Shown piece after piece: positions 1-5,572 of a stretch of DNA of 16,932 nt; the first letter of the stretch is position 1; each line of letters opens with the position of its first letter. Where the stretch lies: assembly GCA_944331725.1 (NCBI GenBank), contig CALVJE010000010.1, positions 1 through 16,932 of the forward strand, in the 5' to 3' direction. Below the pieces are notes generated by a model. That model made no database searches, had not been told where the DNA came from, and worked only from the letters and a program-made list of their open reading frames with translations. The stretch comes from an uncultured Bacilli bacterium. GTDB taxonomy: Bacteria > Bacillota_I > Bacilli_A > RF39 > UBA660. Both the position numbers and the translations under genes were made by a program.

Positions 1-615
1 CTTATTTAAAACTACTATCTCATCACATAAATCTAAGGCAAGTTCCATAATATGAGTAGAAAAGATAAGAATTCTATCCTTTTTCATTTTCTTTAATAAC
101 TCTTTCATCTCTTCTGCTACTACAACATCAAAAGATGTTAAAGGCTCATCTAATAATAAGATATTTGGGCTTGCTATTAAATAGATCAACATTTGCATTT
201 TATTTTTCATACCGTGAGAATAATCTTTCATAAGCTTATCTCTATCTTCTTTATCTATTTTAACTATATCAAAATATTCATCTATAGTTTTTAAATCTTT
301 AATGTTATCTTTATTAATATCTATAAAGTATTTTAAAAACTCTCTTCCTGTTAGAAATTCAGGTACTACAGGAGTTGATAAAACATAACCTATATCACTA
401 CTTTCTATTTTTTTATTAGACTTTCCATTACTTAAATAAAACTCTCCACTATCACACTTTAAGTCTTCATTTAAGCAGTTAAAGAAAGTAGTCTTCCCTG
501 CTCCATTTCTTCCTAATAATCCATAAATCTTACCACTTTCAAAAGTAAAATTAATATTTTTAAGCACACACTTTTTATCAAAGCTTTTACTTAGATTTTC
601 TATTACTAACTTCAT
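1..615 (-). CDS. ABC transporter ATP-binding protein, C-terminus cut by window edge
   Basis: This is the ATPase subunit of an ABC transporter. It hydrolyses ATP on the cytoplasmic face to drive a membrane partner that must lie beyond the left edge. I read 205 residues from an ATG at 615, preceded by GAGGAG at good spacing. Walker A is GRNGAGKT (residues 35-42), the signature is SHGMK (133-137), Walker B is LLLDEP (about 152-158) and the H-loop is STHI (His188). The position usually held by the Q-loop Gln reads VLSTPVV, so no clear Gln is visible there. The layout resembles ABC-2-type exporters (drug, lantibiotic or Na+ export), but the substrate cannot be told. The reading frame is open to the edge, so the gene is partial only because of the window. 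It runs divergently from the small toxin locus. Confidence 0.93.
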   Translation of the reverse strand, partial: MKLVIENLSKSFDKKCVLKNINFTFESGKIYGLLGRNGAGKTTFFNCLNEDLKCDSGEFYLSNGKSNKKIESSDIGYVLSTPVVPEFLTGREFLKYFIDINKDNIKDLKTIDEYFDIVKIDKEDRDKLMKDYSHGMKNKMQMLIYLIASPNILLLDEPLTSFDVVVAEEMKELLKKMKKDRILIFSTHIMELALDLCDEIVVLNK

Positions 616-637
616 AATTACTCCTCATTTCTTTTTA

Positions 638-666
638 AGTCTATCATAGATGAAATTAAATGACAA
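638..666 (-). promoter_or_regulatory. Putative sigma-A promoter of the ABC transporter gene
   Basis: Read on the minus strand, TTGTCA (661-666), a 17-nt spacer and TAGACT (638-643) precede the ATPase start codon by about 23 nt. Both the match and the spacing fit a vegetative promoter. The site overlaps the region from which the divergent toxin transcript probably starts. Confidence 0.5.
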
Positions 667-689
667 TATCTATAATTTCTACTTAAAAT
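660..689 (+). promoter_or_regulatory. Possible promoter of the small toxin mRNA
   Basis: ATGACA (660-665), an 18-nt spacer and TAAAAT (684-689) would start a transcript near 695-700. That places the GTTGGGTGG segment (701-709) at or near the 5' end of the RNA. A perfect TATAAT also lies at 671-676, but it lacks a good -35 box. I cannot decide between the two from sequence alone. Confidence 0.35.
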
Positions 690-709
690 AATCTCTTATA
701 GTTGGGTGG

Positions 710-727
710 GGCCTCAGAAAGGAGGTC
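710..727 (+). promoter_or_regulatory. Shine-Dalgarno-masking hairpin of the toxin mRNA
   Basis: GGCCTC (710-715) pairs with GAGGTC (722-727) over six base pairs, one of them G-U, with a six-base AGAAAG loop. The right arm contains most of the AGGAGG site (720-725) that serves the ATG at 734. The near-perfect ribosome binding site would therefore be hidden in the folded RNA, as is usual for type I toxin messengers. Confidence 0.6.
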
Positions 728-733
728 GATATA

Positions 734-817
734 ATGAACAAGAAAGATTCATTGATCGTTGCTTTAGTAGTTATAATCCTTTTCCAAAATCTATTACTGC
801 TTTTAGCTTTAATATAG
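734..817 (+). CDS. Small hydrophobic peptide, putative type I (holin-like) toxin
   Basis: This 27-residue ORF begins MNKKDS and continues as one unbroken hydrophobic helix (residues about 7-27, rich in Leu, Val and Ile, with a central FQN). It has a charged N-terminus and nothing after the helix. The AAAGGAGG site six to eight bases upstream is the strongest ribosome binding site in the window. Size, single membrane segment and RNA context match type I toxins of the TxpA, Fst and Hol-Tox kind, which insert in the membrane when overproduced. I do not recognise the exact sequence as a named member. The masked Shine-Dalgarno site, the 3' element able to pair with the 5' end, and an opposing promoter suggest control by RNA structure plus antisense RNA. 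The alternative is a short membrane peptide with another role, or a chance ORF. Confidence 0.68.
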   Translation: MNKKDSLIVALVVIILFQNLLLLLALI

Positions 818-823
818 AAAAAG

Positions 824-853
824 CCACCTAACTCACAGCGTTGAATTAGGTGG
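824..853 (-). terminator. Rho-independent terminator of the antisense RNA
   Basis: CCACCTAA (824-831) and TTAGGTGG (846-853) form an 8-bp stem. After one mismatch, TCA/TGA extends it by three more pairs. On the minus strand it is followed by TTTTT (818-822). On the plus strand no T-run follows, so it acts as a terminator only for leftward transcripts. In the toxin mRNA the same CCACCTAAC (824-832) can instead pair with GTTGGGTGG at 701-709. Confidence 0.65.
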
Positions 854-878
854 AACAACAATTATATAGGTTTCACTC

Positions 879-911
879 AACACGTCAATATTAAGTGTTC
901 CTCATTTTTTT
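879..911 (+). terminator. Weak terminator of the toxin mRNA
   Basis: AACAC (879-883) and GTGTT (895-899) form a 5-bp stem with an 11-nt loop. Four bases later seven T residues follow (905-911). It is the only plausible end for the rightward toxin transcript before the convergent PHP gene. Confidence 0.35.
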
Positions 912-939
912 ATTTTATGTAAATTTCTTTTACATATTC

Positions 940-968
940 ATAGTATCATAAAATATTATATTTTTCAA
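940..968 (-). promoter_or_regulatory. Sigma-A promoter of the antisense RNA
   Basis: On the minus strand TTGAAA (963-968) and TACTAT (940-945) are separated by exactly 17 nt, a near-consensus vegetative promoter. It lies 10 nt beyond the PHP stop codon and no ORF follows before the terminator at 818-853. This supports a dedicated small RNA. Confidence 0.6.
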
Positions 969-978
969 GTTATAGAGA

Positions 979-1872
979 TTAAAAACTGCTATAATATTTT
1001 TCTATATTATAATTGCTTATAATATCTTTACTTATCTTAAGATTACCTCTACCTACTCCTAAATTATAATTTTCTTTTCTTGTTCCGTGATAATCACTTC
1101 CTCCTGATATTAAGAGATTCCTTTTCTTTGCAAAATCAAGTAAATAATTAGTTTGTTCTTCACTAAATGTTGTATAAAAGCACTCTATTCCATCTAAAGC
1201 AACTTCATCATAAAGTTTATCTAGAAAGCTTTCTGTATCCTTAAATTTATATTGATAAGGATGAGCTAAGAAGGCAATACCATCATTTTCATGAATAAGA
1301 TTAACTATTTCTTTAATAGACAAATGAAACTCTAATTTATTAATATATAAAACACTATTTTTATTATTAATTCCCCTTCTTAAAAAGTCACTAAAATCAT
1401 CCCAAACATCTTCTTTTATTTTTTCTTTGTTACTAGGATATTTCTTTAATTCATTATAGATTTCTCTTTCAAAAAATTTAGACTCTGGCATTGTCTTTTT
1501 TTGAATATTAAATTCTAATCCTAACTCTTCTATCCTATTAATTAATTTATTATATAAAGTTTTAGTCCTATTATTAATTTTTTCTTCAGTATAAAATTCT
1601 TCTAAATATTTATTAACACTTTTATAATCAAAGCCATAACCTAATACTTCTACTAATCTATTATCAAAACTAGTAGTAAATTCACATCCTACTATAATAT
1701 TTCCTTTATATATTTCTTTTACATTACACTTTTCCATTTCAAAATAAGCTTTACAAGTATTATGATCTGTTATAGAAATAACTTCTAAACCTAAAAACTC
1801 AGCTTTTTCTAATAGTTCTTTAACTGTATCTGTTCCATCAGAATAAGTTGTATGCATATGTAAATCTATCAT
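979..1872 (-). CDS. PHP-domain metal-dependent phosphoesterase (TrpH/YciV-like)
   Basis: The 297-residue protein carries the PHP metal-binding motifs in order: LHMH (His5, His7), SDG (Asp12), ITDHN (Asp36, His37), Glu64, AHP (His204) and GGSDYHG (Asp260, His262). Related TrpH/YciV proteins are trinuclear-metal phosphoesterases that hydrolyse 3',5'-nucleotide bisphosphates or trim RNA 5' ends. The exact substrate here is unknown. The enzyme should be cytoplasmic. Residues 90-180 form a charged, probably helical insertion within the usual barrel. The ATG at 1872 follows AAAGGAGAA. It starts 3 nt after the end of the decayed Nudix gene, so the two were probably translationally coupled. It is the last gene of the operon that starts near 3360. 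Confidence 0.88.
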   Translation of the reverse strand: MIDLHMHTTYSDGTDTVKELLEKAEFLGLEVISITDHNTCKAYFEMEKCNVKEIYKGNIIVGCEFTTSFDNRLVEVLGYGFDYKSVNKYLEEFYTEEKINNRTKTLYNKLINRIEELGLEFNIQKKTMPESKFFEREIYNELKKYPSNKEKIKEDVWDDFSDFLRRGINNKNSVLYINKLEFHLSIKEIVNLIHENDGIAFLAHPYQYKFKDTESFLDKLYDEVALDGIECFYTTFSEEQTNYLLDFAKKRNLLISGGSDYHGTRKENYNLGVGRGNLKISKDIISNYNIEKYYSSF

Positions 1873-1875
1873 TAT

Positions 1876-2281
1876 TTATTCTCCTTTATATATTTTCAAA
1901 GCCATACCTAATATATCACCAAATTTTTCAAGATAGTTTTTAGTATGTTCTGTCATATTAGATGGTAAGTTATCTACATTAAACCACTCTAACTTTTTAC
2001 TTTCATTATCATTAACCATCAAATCTCCACTATATTTCTTTATTACATAGATAGCAGTTATATCATATAATTTATCTCCATTAGGATATTCTCTATATGT
2101 ATCTTTTCCTGATAATACTTTAACCTAATTCCATCGCGCCACCTGGAAAACCATACTGATTATAATCAGTTCTAAGTTGCATAAGCACTTCATCTTTATC
2201 ATTAAAAACAAACAATCCTACTCCTGCAGTTAAGATTGGATTATGTCCTACATACTTTCTTAAATCTTTTATATAACTCAT
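1876..2281 (-). pseudogene. Nudix hydrolase pseudogene lacking the Nudix box
   Basis: The 5' part (2281 to 2120) reads MSYIKDLRKYVGHNP, then a normal Nudix start ending QYGFPGGAMELG, and hits TAA at 2120-2122 after 53 codons. The 3' part resumes in another frame (about 2121 to 1876) with KVLSGKDTYREYPNGD and a normal C-terminus ending IYKGE. In intact relatives GGAMELG is followed by the catalytic helix, pattern ExxxEAxxREVxEETGL. That whole segment, some 20-25 residues by family length, is missing and the frame is broken at the junction. A single out-of-frame deletion explains both facts. The start overlaps the GNAT stop by ATGA, so it was the third large gene of the operon. Both halves otherwise look undamaged, which suggests a recent event or an assembly error. 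Confidence 0.85.
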
Positions 2282-2793
2282 ACTAATTCCTTTCTCATTA
2301 TATATCTTATTTTACCACCATACATTAACTTTTCTTTATATTTTTTATAACCAATATTTGCTAGACTCTTAAGACTTGCTAAATTATCAGGATGAACAGT
2401 TGCATAAGAGTATTTTATACCACTATCTCTTTCTTTCATTATAGACTCTGCTTTTAAAATTAAACTCTCTTGTAAATGATTACCTCTATATTTTGGTAAT
2501 ACTCCAGCATTATCCATTTCAATAGATGAAGATAATTCATCTTTAGGTATTTCTTTAGCCATTTCACTTTCAGGATTAATATGTCGCTCTACTATTAGGA
2601 AACCTGCTAAATCACCATTATATAAAGCTTTAACAATAATAGCTTCATCATTCAATTTATTTAGTATTTTATCATAATCGGCAAGCCCTATCGCATACCA
2701 TTTCTTATTTTCAATTATGTCATGTAAATACTTAATAGTATCTACCACTTCTTTAATATCATTAATATTTCCTTCTTTAATTAGAAAATTCAT
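2278..2793 (-). CDS. GNAT-family N-acetyltransferase
   Basis: This 171-residue protein fits a GNAT acetyltransferase, which moves an acetyl group from acetyl-CoA to an amine. Strand 4 and the CoA-binding segment read IEMDNAGVLPKYRGNHLQ (about residues 91-108). This matches the V-x-P-x-x-R/Q-G-x-G/H-L motif, with Asn and His where Gly is often found. The C-terminal YATVHPDNLASLKSLANIGYK is the usual motif B with the Asn-x-x-(S/A)-x-x-x-(Y/L) pattern. The substrate cannot be told. AGGAGGACGTT precedes the ATG at 2793, 9 nt after the upstream gene. The downstream Nudix gene begins inside its stop codon. Confidence 0.85.
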   Translation of the reverse strand: MNFLIKEGNINDIKEVVDTIKYLHDIIENKKWYAIGLADYDKILNKLNDEAIIVKALYNGDLAGFLIVERHINPESEMAKEIPKDELSSSIEMDNAGVLPKYRGNHLQESLILKAESIMKERDSGIKYSYATVHPDNLASLKSLANIGYKKYKEKLMYGGKIRYIMRKELV

Positions 2794-2802
2794 AACGTCC
2801 TC

Positions 2803-3228
2803 CTAAAACGGATAACTAAAAACTTCATTATCATAATCATCCATAACTTCTAAAAAATAATCCATATTGTTTTTTATATCTTTGCATAACTCTTCATATA
2901 ATTCACTACTAATATGATTATTCTCACTCATACACTTGTAAAACTTTTTAATACTAGCAGCATATTCTTTGATAGATGATTTACTAGACCACATACATTT
3001 TCTAATAAACCAATCACCTAAAAATGTATATACTTCTAAAGGACCATCTTCCATTTTTGTAGGTTCATAATAATTTAAAAAATCATTTAGAAAAAACTCC
3101 ATATTACTTACGTGTTTTTCTATTGTCTTATCTGTTAATCCTTTATCTTCTAAATACTTTTCAAACTCTAAAAGAAATTTTTCATTTCTTTTAACATTTT
3201 TATTAACTTCTTTTTCATAATTATCCAT
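2803..3228 (-). CDS. Stand-alone integrase-type SAM-like (core-binding) domain protein
   Basis: The 141-residue protein is acidic and helical. Residues about 15-105 (LLEFEKYLEDKGLTDKTIEK, then a helix ending SIKKFYKCMSENNHI) follow the pattern of the N-terminal core-binding domain of tyrosine recombinases. The catalytic domain with its R...HxxR...Y residues is absent, and the protein ends in a normal acidic tail, so it does not look truncated. Similar short proteins are, as far as I recall, common hypothetical genes in Bacillota. Function is unknown, and DNA binding is only an inference from the fold. The ATG at 3228 follows TAGGAGTG. It heads a run with GNAT, Nudix and PHP genes, preceded by a tiny ORF. 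Confidence 0.6.
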   Translation of the reverse strand: MDNYEKEVNKNVKRNEKFLLEFEKYLEDKGLTDKTIEKHVSNMEFFLNDFLNYYEPTKMEDGPLEVYTFLGDWFIRKCMWSSKSSIKEYAASIKKFYKCMSENNHISSELYEELCKDIKNNMDYFLEVMDDYDNEVFSYPF

Positions 3229-3264
3229 ATATAATCACTCCTATAAACTTATCATATTTATTTA

Positions 3265-3327
3265 TCAGTTACTAGTTAATTTAGAGTTTTCTTGAATAGT
3301 AATAACTCTAGTTCTAATAGTATTCAT
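3265..3327 (-). CDS. 20-residue leader-like small ORF
   Basis: An ATG at 3327 is preceded by AAAGGAGAATTTCT, a ribosome binding site as good as those of the large genes. It opens a 20-codon frame beginning MNTIRTRVITIQ and ending at TGA (3265-3267). It lies between a good promoter (3360-3389) and the SAM-like gene, whose start is 36 nt further on. The peptide is polar, has no membrane segment, and has no run of a single amino acid that would point to attenuation. It may be a leader peptide, a short functional peptide, or the remnant of a lost gene. No terminator-like hairpin is seen between it and the next gene. Confidence 0.45.
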   Translation of the reverse strand: MNTIRTRVITIQENSKLTSN

Positions 3328-3359
3328 AGAAATTCTCCTTTAACATAAAACTTAATATA

Positions 3360-3389
3360 ATTATACTAATTAAACTATTACTTTTACAA
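3360..3389 (-). promoter_or_regulatory. Promoter of the SAM-like/GNAT/Nudix/PHP operon
   Basis: On the minus strand TTGTAA (3384-3389), an 18-nt spacer and a perfect TATAAT (3360-3365) lie about 33 nt upstream of the 20-codon ORF. No other candidate of this quality is seen between 3622 and 3228. Confidence 0.6.
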
Positions 3390-3621
3390 GTGTTTACATT
3401 TCAATTAGGCGGAATTCCACCGATTTAAAATATAGCTATATTAGGAAGTAAACAAACAGGAATCTTCTAATTATAATATTTATACTTTAATAATTTTTCT
3501 ACTGTTTTTTTCGTGATTTATATAATACTCCAATATTATAGAAATATTCAAAAATGTTTTTTAGAATTATCTTTAAATTATAAATAGCCTTTCACTTATA
3601 TAATATACATTAAAAACATTT
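3390..3621. other. Gene-free spacer with inverted repeats
   Basis: No convincing gene is seen here. The spacer holds an interrupted palindrome centred on GGAATTCC (3411-3418, within GGCGGAATTCCACC) just upstream of the operon promoter. The palindrome TATAGCTATA follows near 3431. Further right, AAAAATGTTTTTT (near 3551) faces AAAAACATTTTT (near 3614), just beyond the rlmD stop. The last pair could form a weak AT-only hairpin, but I do not call a terminator. Confidence 0.4.
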
Positions 3622-4812
3622 TTACACTTTTAATTTTAATAATGCTATAGATTCTAAATGATAAGTATTAGGAAATTCATCTACTAGTTTAATAGATTTA
3701 AGATGATAATTACTATCTAAAAGATTAATATCACGAGCAAGGGTTAAGGGGTTACAAGAAACATAAATAATATTTTTTACTTTTAAAGATAAGAGAAATT
3801 CTATTAAGTCTTTAGAAATACCACTTCTTGGAGGATCTAAAATAATAGTATCAGGAGTATAATGTAATTTTTTAATAACTCTACTAACATCACCTAAATA
3901 AAACTCTGTATTAGTAATATTATTTAACTTAGCATTATTTTTAGCATCCCTCACTGCATCTTCTACTACTTCAATACCAACTACTTTCTTAGCATAGTCA
4001 CTAACTAGTAAACTAATAGTACCAGTACCACAGTATAAATCATAGATAATATTACTATTTAGTTCTTTAACTAAATTAATAACTTCTTTATAAATTAAAC
4101 TAATACCTTCTTTATTTACTTGAAAGAAAGAGTCTTTTCTTACCATAAACTTTTTAGATAAAACATCTATCATTAAAGATGGAACACCACTGATTAGTTC
4201 ATTGTTATAGTATAGAGAACTAACAGTTGATGAGAAGAATTCTTTAATAGATTCTTTAGAATCCTTACCTTCTAATATTAACATAAGTTTACCATCTAAA
4301 GATTTAATAATCGCTTTAGTTAGTTTCTTATGTACTTTAATAAAAGAATTAAGCAAAGCTGCTAGGGTTATAATATCACTATCTAATAAATTGCATTTAT
4401 CTATAGGTATTAAGTTATTAGACTCTTCTTCATAATAACCTAACTTATCTTCTTTAATATGAAAAGTTACTTTATTACGATAGTTATAACATTTAGTAGG
4501 AATTATTTCTAAAAAGTCTAAATTATATTTTGTATATTTAGAGAAAATATTCTTAACAGTATTCTTTTTAAACTCTAACTGTTCATAATAAGTTAAATGT
4601 CCTATCTGGCAACCTCCACATTCATTATAATAAGGACAATATTTTACTTTAAGAGGATCTATTCTTTTACCTATAGAATATCTTTTTTTATCTTTTACTA
4701 ATTTAATAGAAACTTCTTCTCCTAGTTTTACTTTAGGTATAAATATTACTTTATTATCTATTTTAGCAATACCTCTACCTTGATGGTCATAATCTATTAT
4801 TTTAACTAACAT
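3622..4812 (-). CDS. rlmD: 23S rRNA (uracil-C5)-methyltransferase, RlmD/RumA family
   Basis: This enzyme uses S-adenosylmethionine to methylate C5 of a uridine in 23S rRNA. Residues 1-50 form a TRAM RNA-binding domain (YDHQGRGIAKIDNK). Cys59, Cys65, Cys68 and Cys140 are placed to bind the family's [4Fe-4S] cluster (CPYYNECGGC). The methyltransferase half has YDLYCGTGTISLL (258-269), the DPPRSG motif (326-331) and the nucleophile Cys353 in VSCNPLTLARD. The length of 396 residues is slightly short for the family. I prefer the ATG at 4812, because AGGTGA lies six bases before it. A GTG at 4821 would overlap that site. Low-GC Gram-positives often have paralogues, and one of them (RlmCD) methylates both U747 and U1939, so the exact target is uncertain. 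Confidence 0.92.
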   Translation of the reverse strand: MLVKIIDYDHQGRGIAKIDNKVIFIPKVKLGEEVSIKLVKDKKRYSIGKRIDPLKVKYCPYYNECGGCQIGHLTYYEQLEFKKNTVKNIFSKYTKYNLDFLEIIPTKCYNYRNKVTFHIKEDKLGYYEEESNNLIPIDKCNLLDSDIITLAALLNSFIKVHKKLTKAIIKSLDGKLMLILEGKDSKESIKEFFSSTVSSLYYNNELISGVPSLMIDVLSKKFMVRKDSFFQVNKEGISLIYKEVINLVKELNSNIIYDLYCGTGTISLLVSDYAKKVVGIEVVEDAVRDAKNNAKLNNITNTEFYLGDVSRVIKKLHYTPDTIILDPPRSGISKDLIEFLLSLKVKNIIYVSCNPLTLARDINLLDSNYHLKSIKLVDEFPNTYHLESIALLKLKV

Positions 4813-4873
4813 AAACTTCACCTACTAATAGATTACTACAAAATTTATGAATGGAAAAGCTTTTTAATATCGC

Positions 4874-4902
4874 TTGACACCCAAGAAAATGTGCTATATC
4901 AT
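4874..4902 (+). promoter_or_regulatory. Sigma-A promoter of the 125-residue protein gene
   Basis: A perfect TTGACA (4874-4879), a 17-nt spacer and TATCAT (4897-4902) lie 25 nt upstream of the ATG at 4928. It is the best -35 box in the window. It shows that an upstream extension of the frame to a TTG at 4874 is an artefact. Confidence 0.75.
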
Positions 4903-4927
4903 AATTACACAAAGAGGAGAGAAAAAT

Positions 4928-5305
4928 ATGTTTGAAAGATATAATATTAATAATTTATTTATCGCAAGTGTTAGTGTTTCTTATCCTGAAAGCAAATTAG
5001 GTGTTGATAAAATTGGTGGTATTTTAGAAAATGCTACAGCAGGATATGGTTATGTAACAATATTAAGAAAAGATAAAGACAAATATATTGATTTACAAGA
5101 TGGCTCTACTATGATGGATACAAGAGATCCAAATAAGCTTAGTCATACAATAGACTATATGGAACCATTAAGTAAGTATTATAACAAGGATGGTAAAAAG
5201 AAAGATACACTTAGTAAAAAAGAAGCGATTGGATTATCATTAGAGTATTATGATGAATTTCATAAGGATGAAGAAGAAGCACAGAAAGTAAAAGTTTACA
5301 AATAA
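4928..5305 (+). CDS. Conserved-looking hypothetical protein, 125 residues
   Basis: I do not recognise this family. The ATG at 4928 follows AGAGGAGAG, and a strong promoter lies immediately upstream, so the gene is almost certainly expressed. The protein is soluble, with no signal peptide and no membrane segment. The N-terminal half (residues 1-60) has alternating hydrophobic residues suggesting beta strands (NNLFIASVSVSYPE, then AGYGYVTILRK). The C-terminal half is highly charged with a helical acidic end (EYYDEFHKDEEEAQK). It has no cysteine. A terminator begins right after the stop, so the gene stands alone. It is divergent from rlmD and shares the 115-bp spacer with it. Nothing in the neighbourhood indicates a role. 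Confidence 0.8.
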   Translation: MFERYNINNLFIASVSVSYPESKLGVDKIGGILENATAGYGYVTILRKDKDKYIDLQDGSTMMDTRDPNKLSHTIDYMEPLSKYYNKDGKKKDTLSKKEAIGLSLEYYDEFHKDEEEAQKVKVYK

Positions 5306-5307
5306 TT

Positions 5308-5328
5308 GAGGTTGAATACCTCTTTTTT
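5308..5328 (+). terminator. Rho-independent terminator
   Basis: GAGGT (5308-5312) and ACCTC (5318-5322) form a short stem with a five-base loop, followed directly by six T residues (5323-5328). It begins 3 nt after the stop codon of the 125-residue protein gene. Confidence 0.8.
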
Positions 5329-5408
5329 GTTTTAATAATAATCTCTATTTCAGCAATACTAGAAATGAAAAAGATGATTTTTATATTTCTTACAATTACA
5401 GGACTGAA

Positions 5409-5470
5409 GATGATAAAAACGCTTGATTTTCACCGGTTTTTATCGTCATATGATAAAAAGTGGTGAAAAT
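5409..5470 (+). repeat. Overlapping, mutually exclusive inverted repeats upstream of gerA
   Basis: The arm at 5426-5444 (starting ATTTTCACC and ending TTTTTATC) pairs with 5452-5470 over 19 positions, with one mismatch, one G-T pair and a 7-nt loop. A second stem pairs GATGATAAAAAC (5409-5420) with GTTTTTATCGTC (5436-5447) over 12 positions, with one G-T pair. The two stems share 5436-5444, so only one can form at a time. The region lies about 100 nt before gerA, and no ORF with a ribosome binding site is seen. It could be a regulatory RNA leader, a protein-binding operator or a small mobile-element remnant. Confidence 0.6.
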
Positions 5471-5572
5471 ATGATAAGATTAAGCAATATTTAGGTAATT
5501 ATTTTATAGTCTTTATATAATTTAATAAAAAATATTATTTTGGTAATACTAAAAGTGAAACGAGGTGAAGTT

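Larger units (their letters stand above)
818..933 (-). ncRNA. Putative antisense RNA (antitoxin) to the toxin mRNA 3' region
   Basis: A strong minus-strand promoter at 940-968 would start an RNA near 933. A hairpin followed by five T residues ends it at about 818. This gives an RNA of roughly 115 nt without an ORF of note, complementary to the toxin transcript downstream of its stop codon (815-817). A 3'-overlapping antisense RNA is the arrangement known for txpA/RatA in Bacillus subtilis. The ends are predicted, not measured. Transcripts from the PHP gene (stop at 979) could also read through this region. Confidence 0.5.

Noticed and set aside
679..861. 60-codon minus-strand frame across the toxin locus
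   Set aside because: It has no ribosome binding site, has the composition of a reverse complement, and lies antisense to the small peptide and its hairpins.
5365..5466. 33-codon plus-strand frame starting MKKMIFIFLTITG
   Set aside because: No Shine-Dalgarno sequence precedes the ATG and the frame runs through the inverted repeats, so it is more likely fortuitous.
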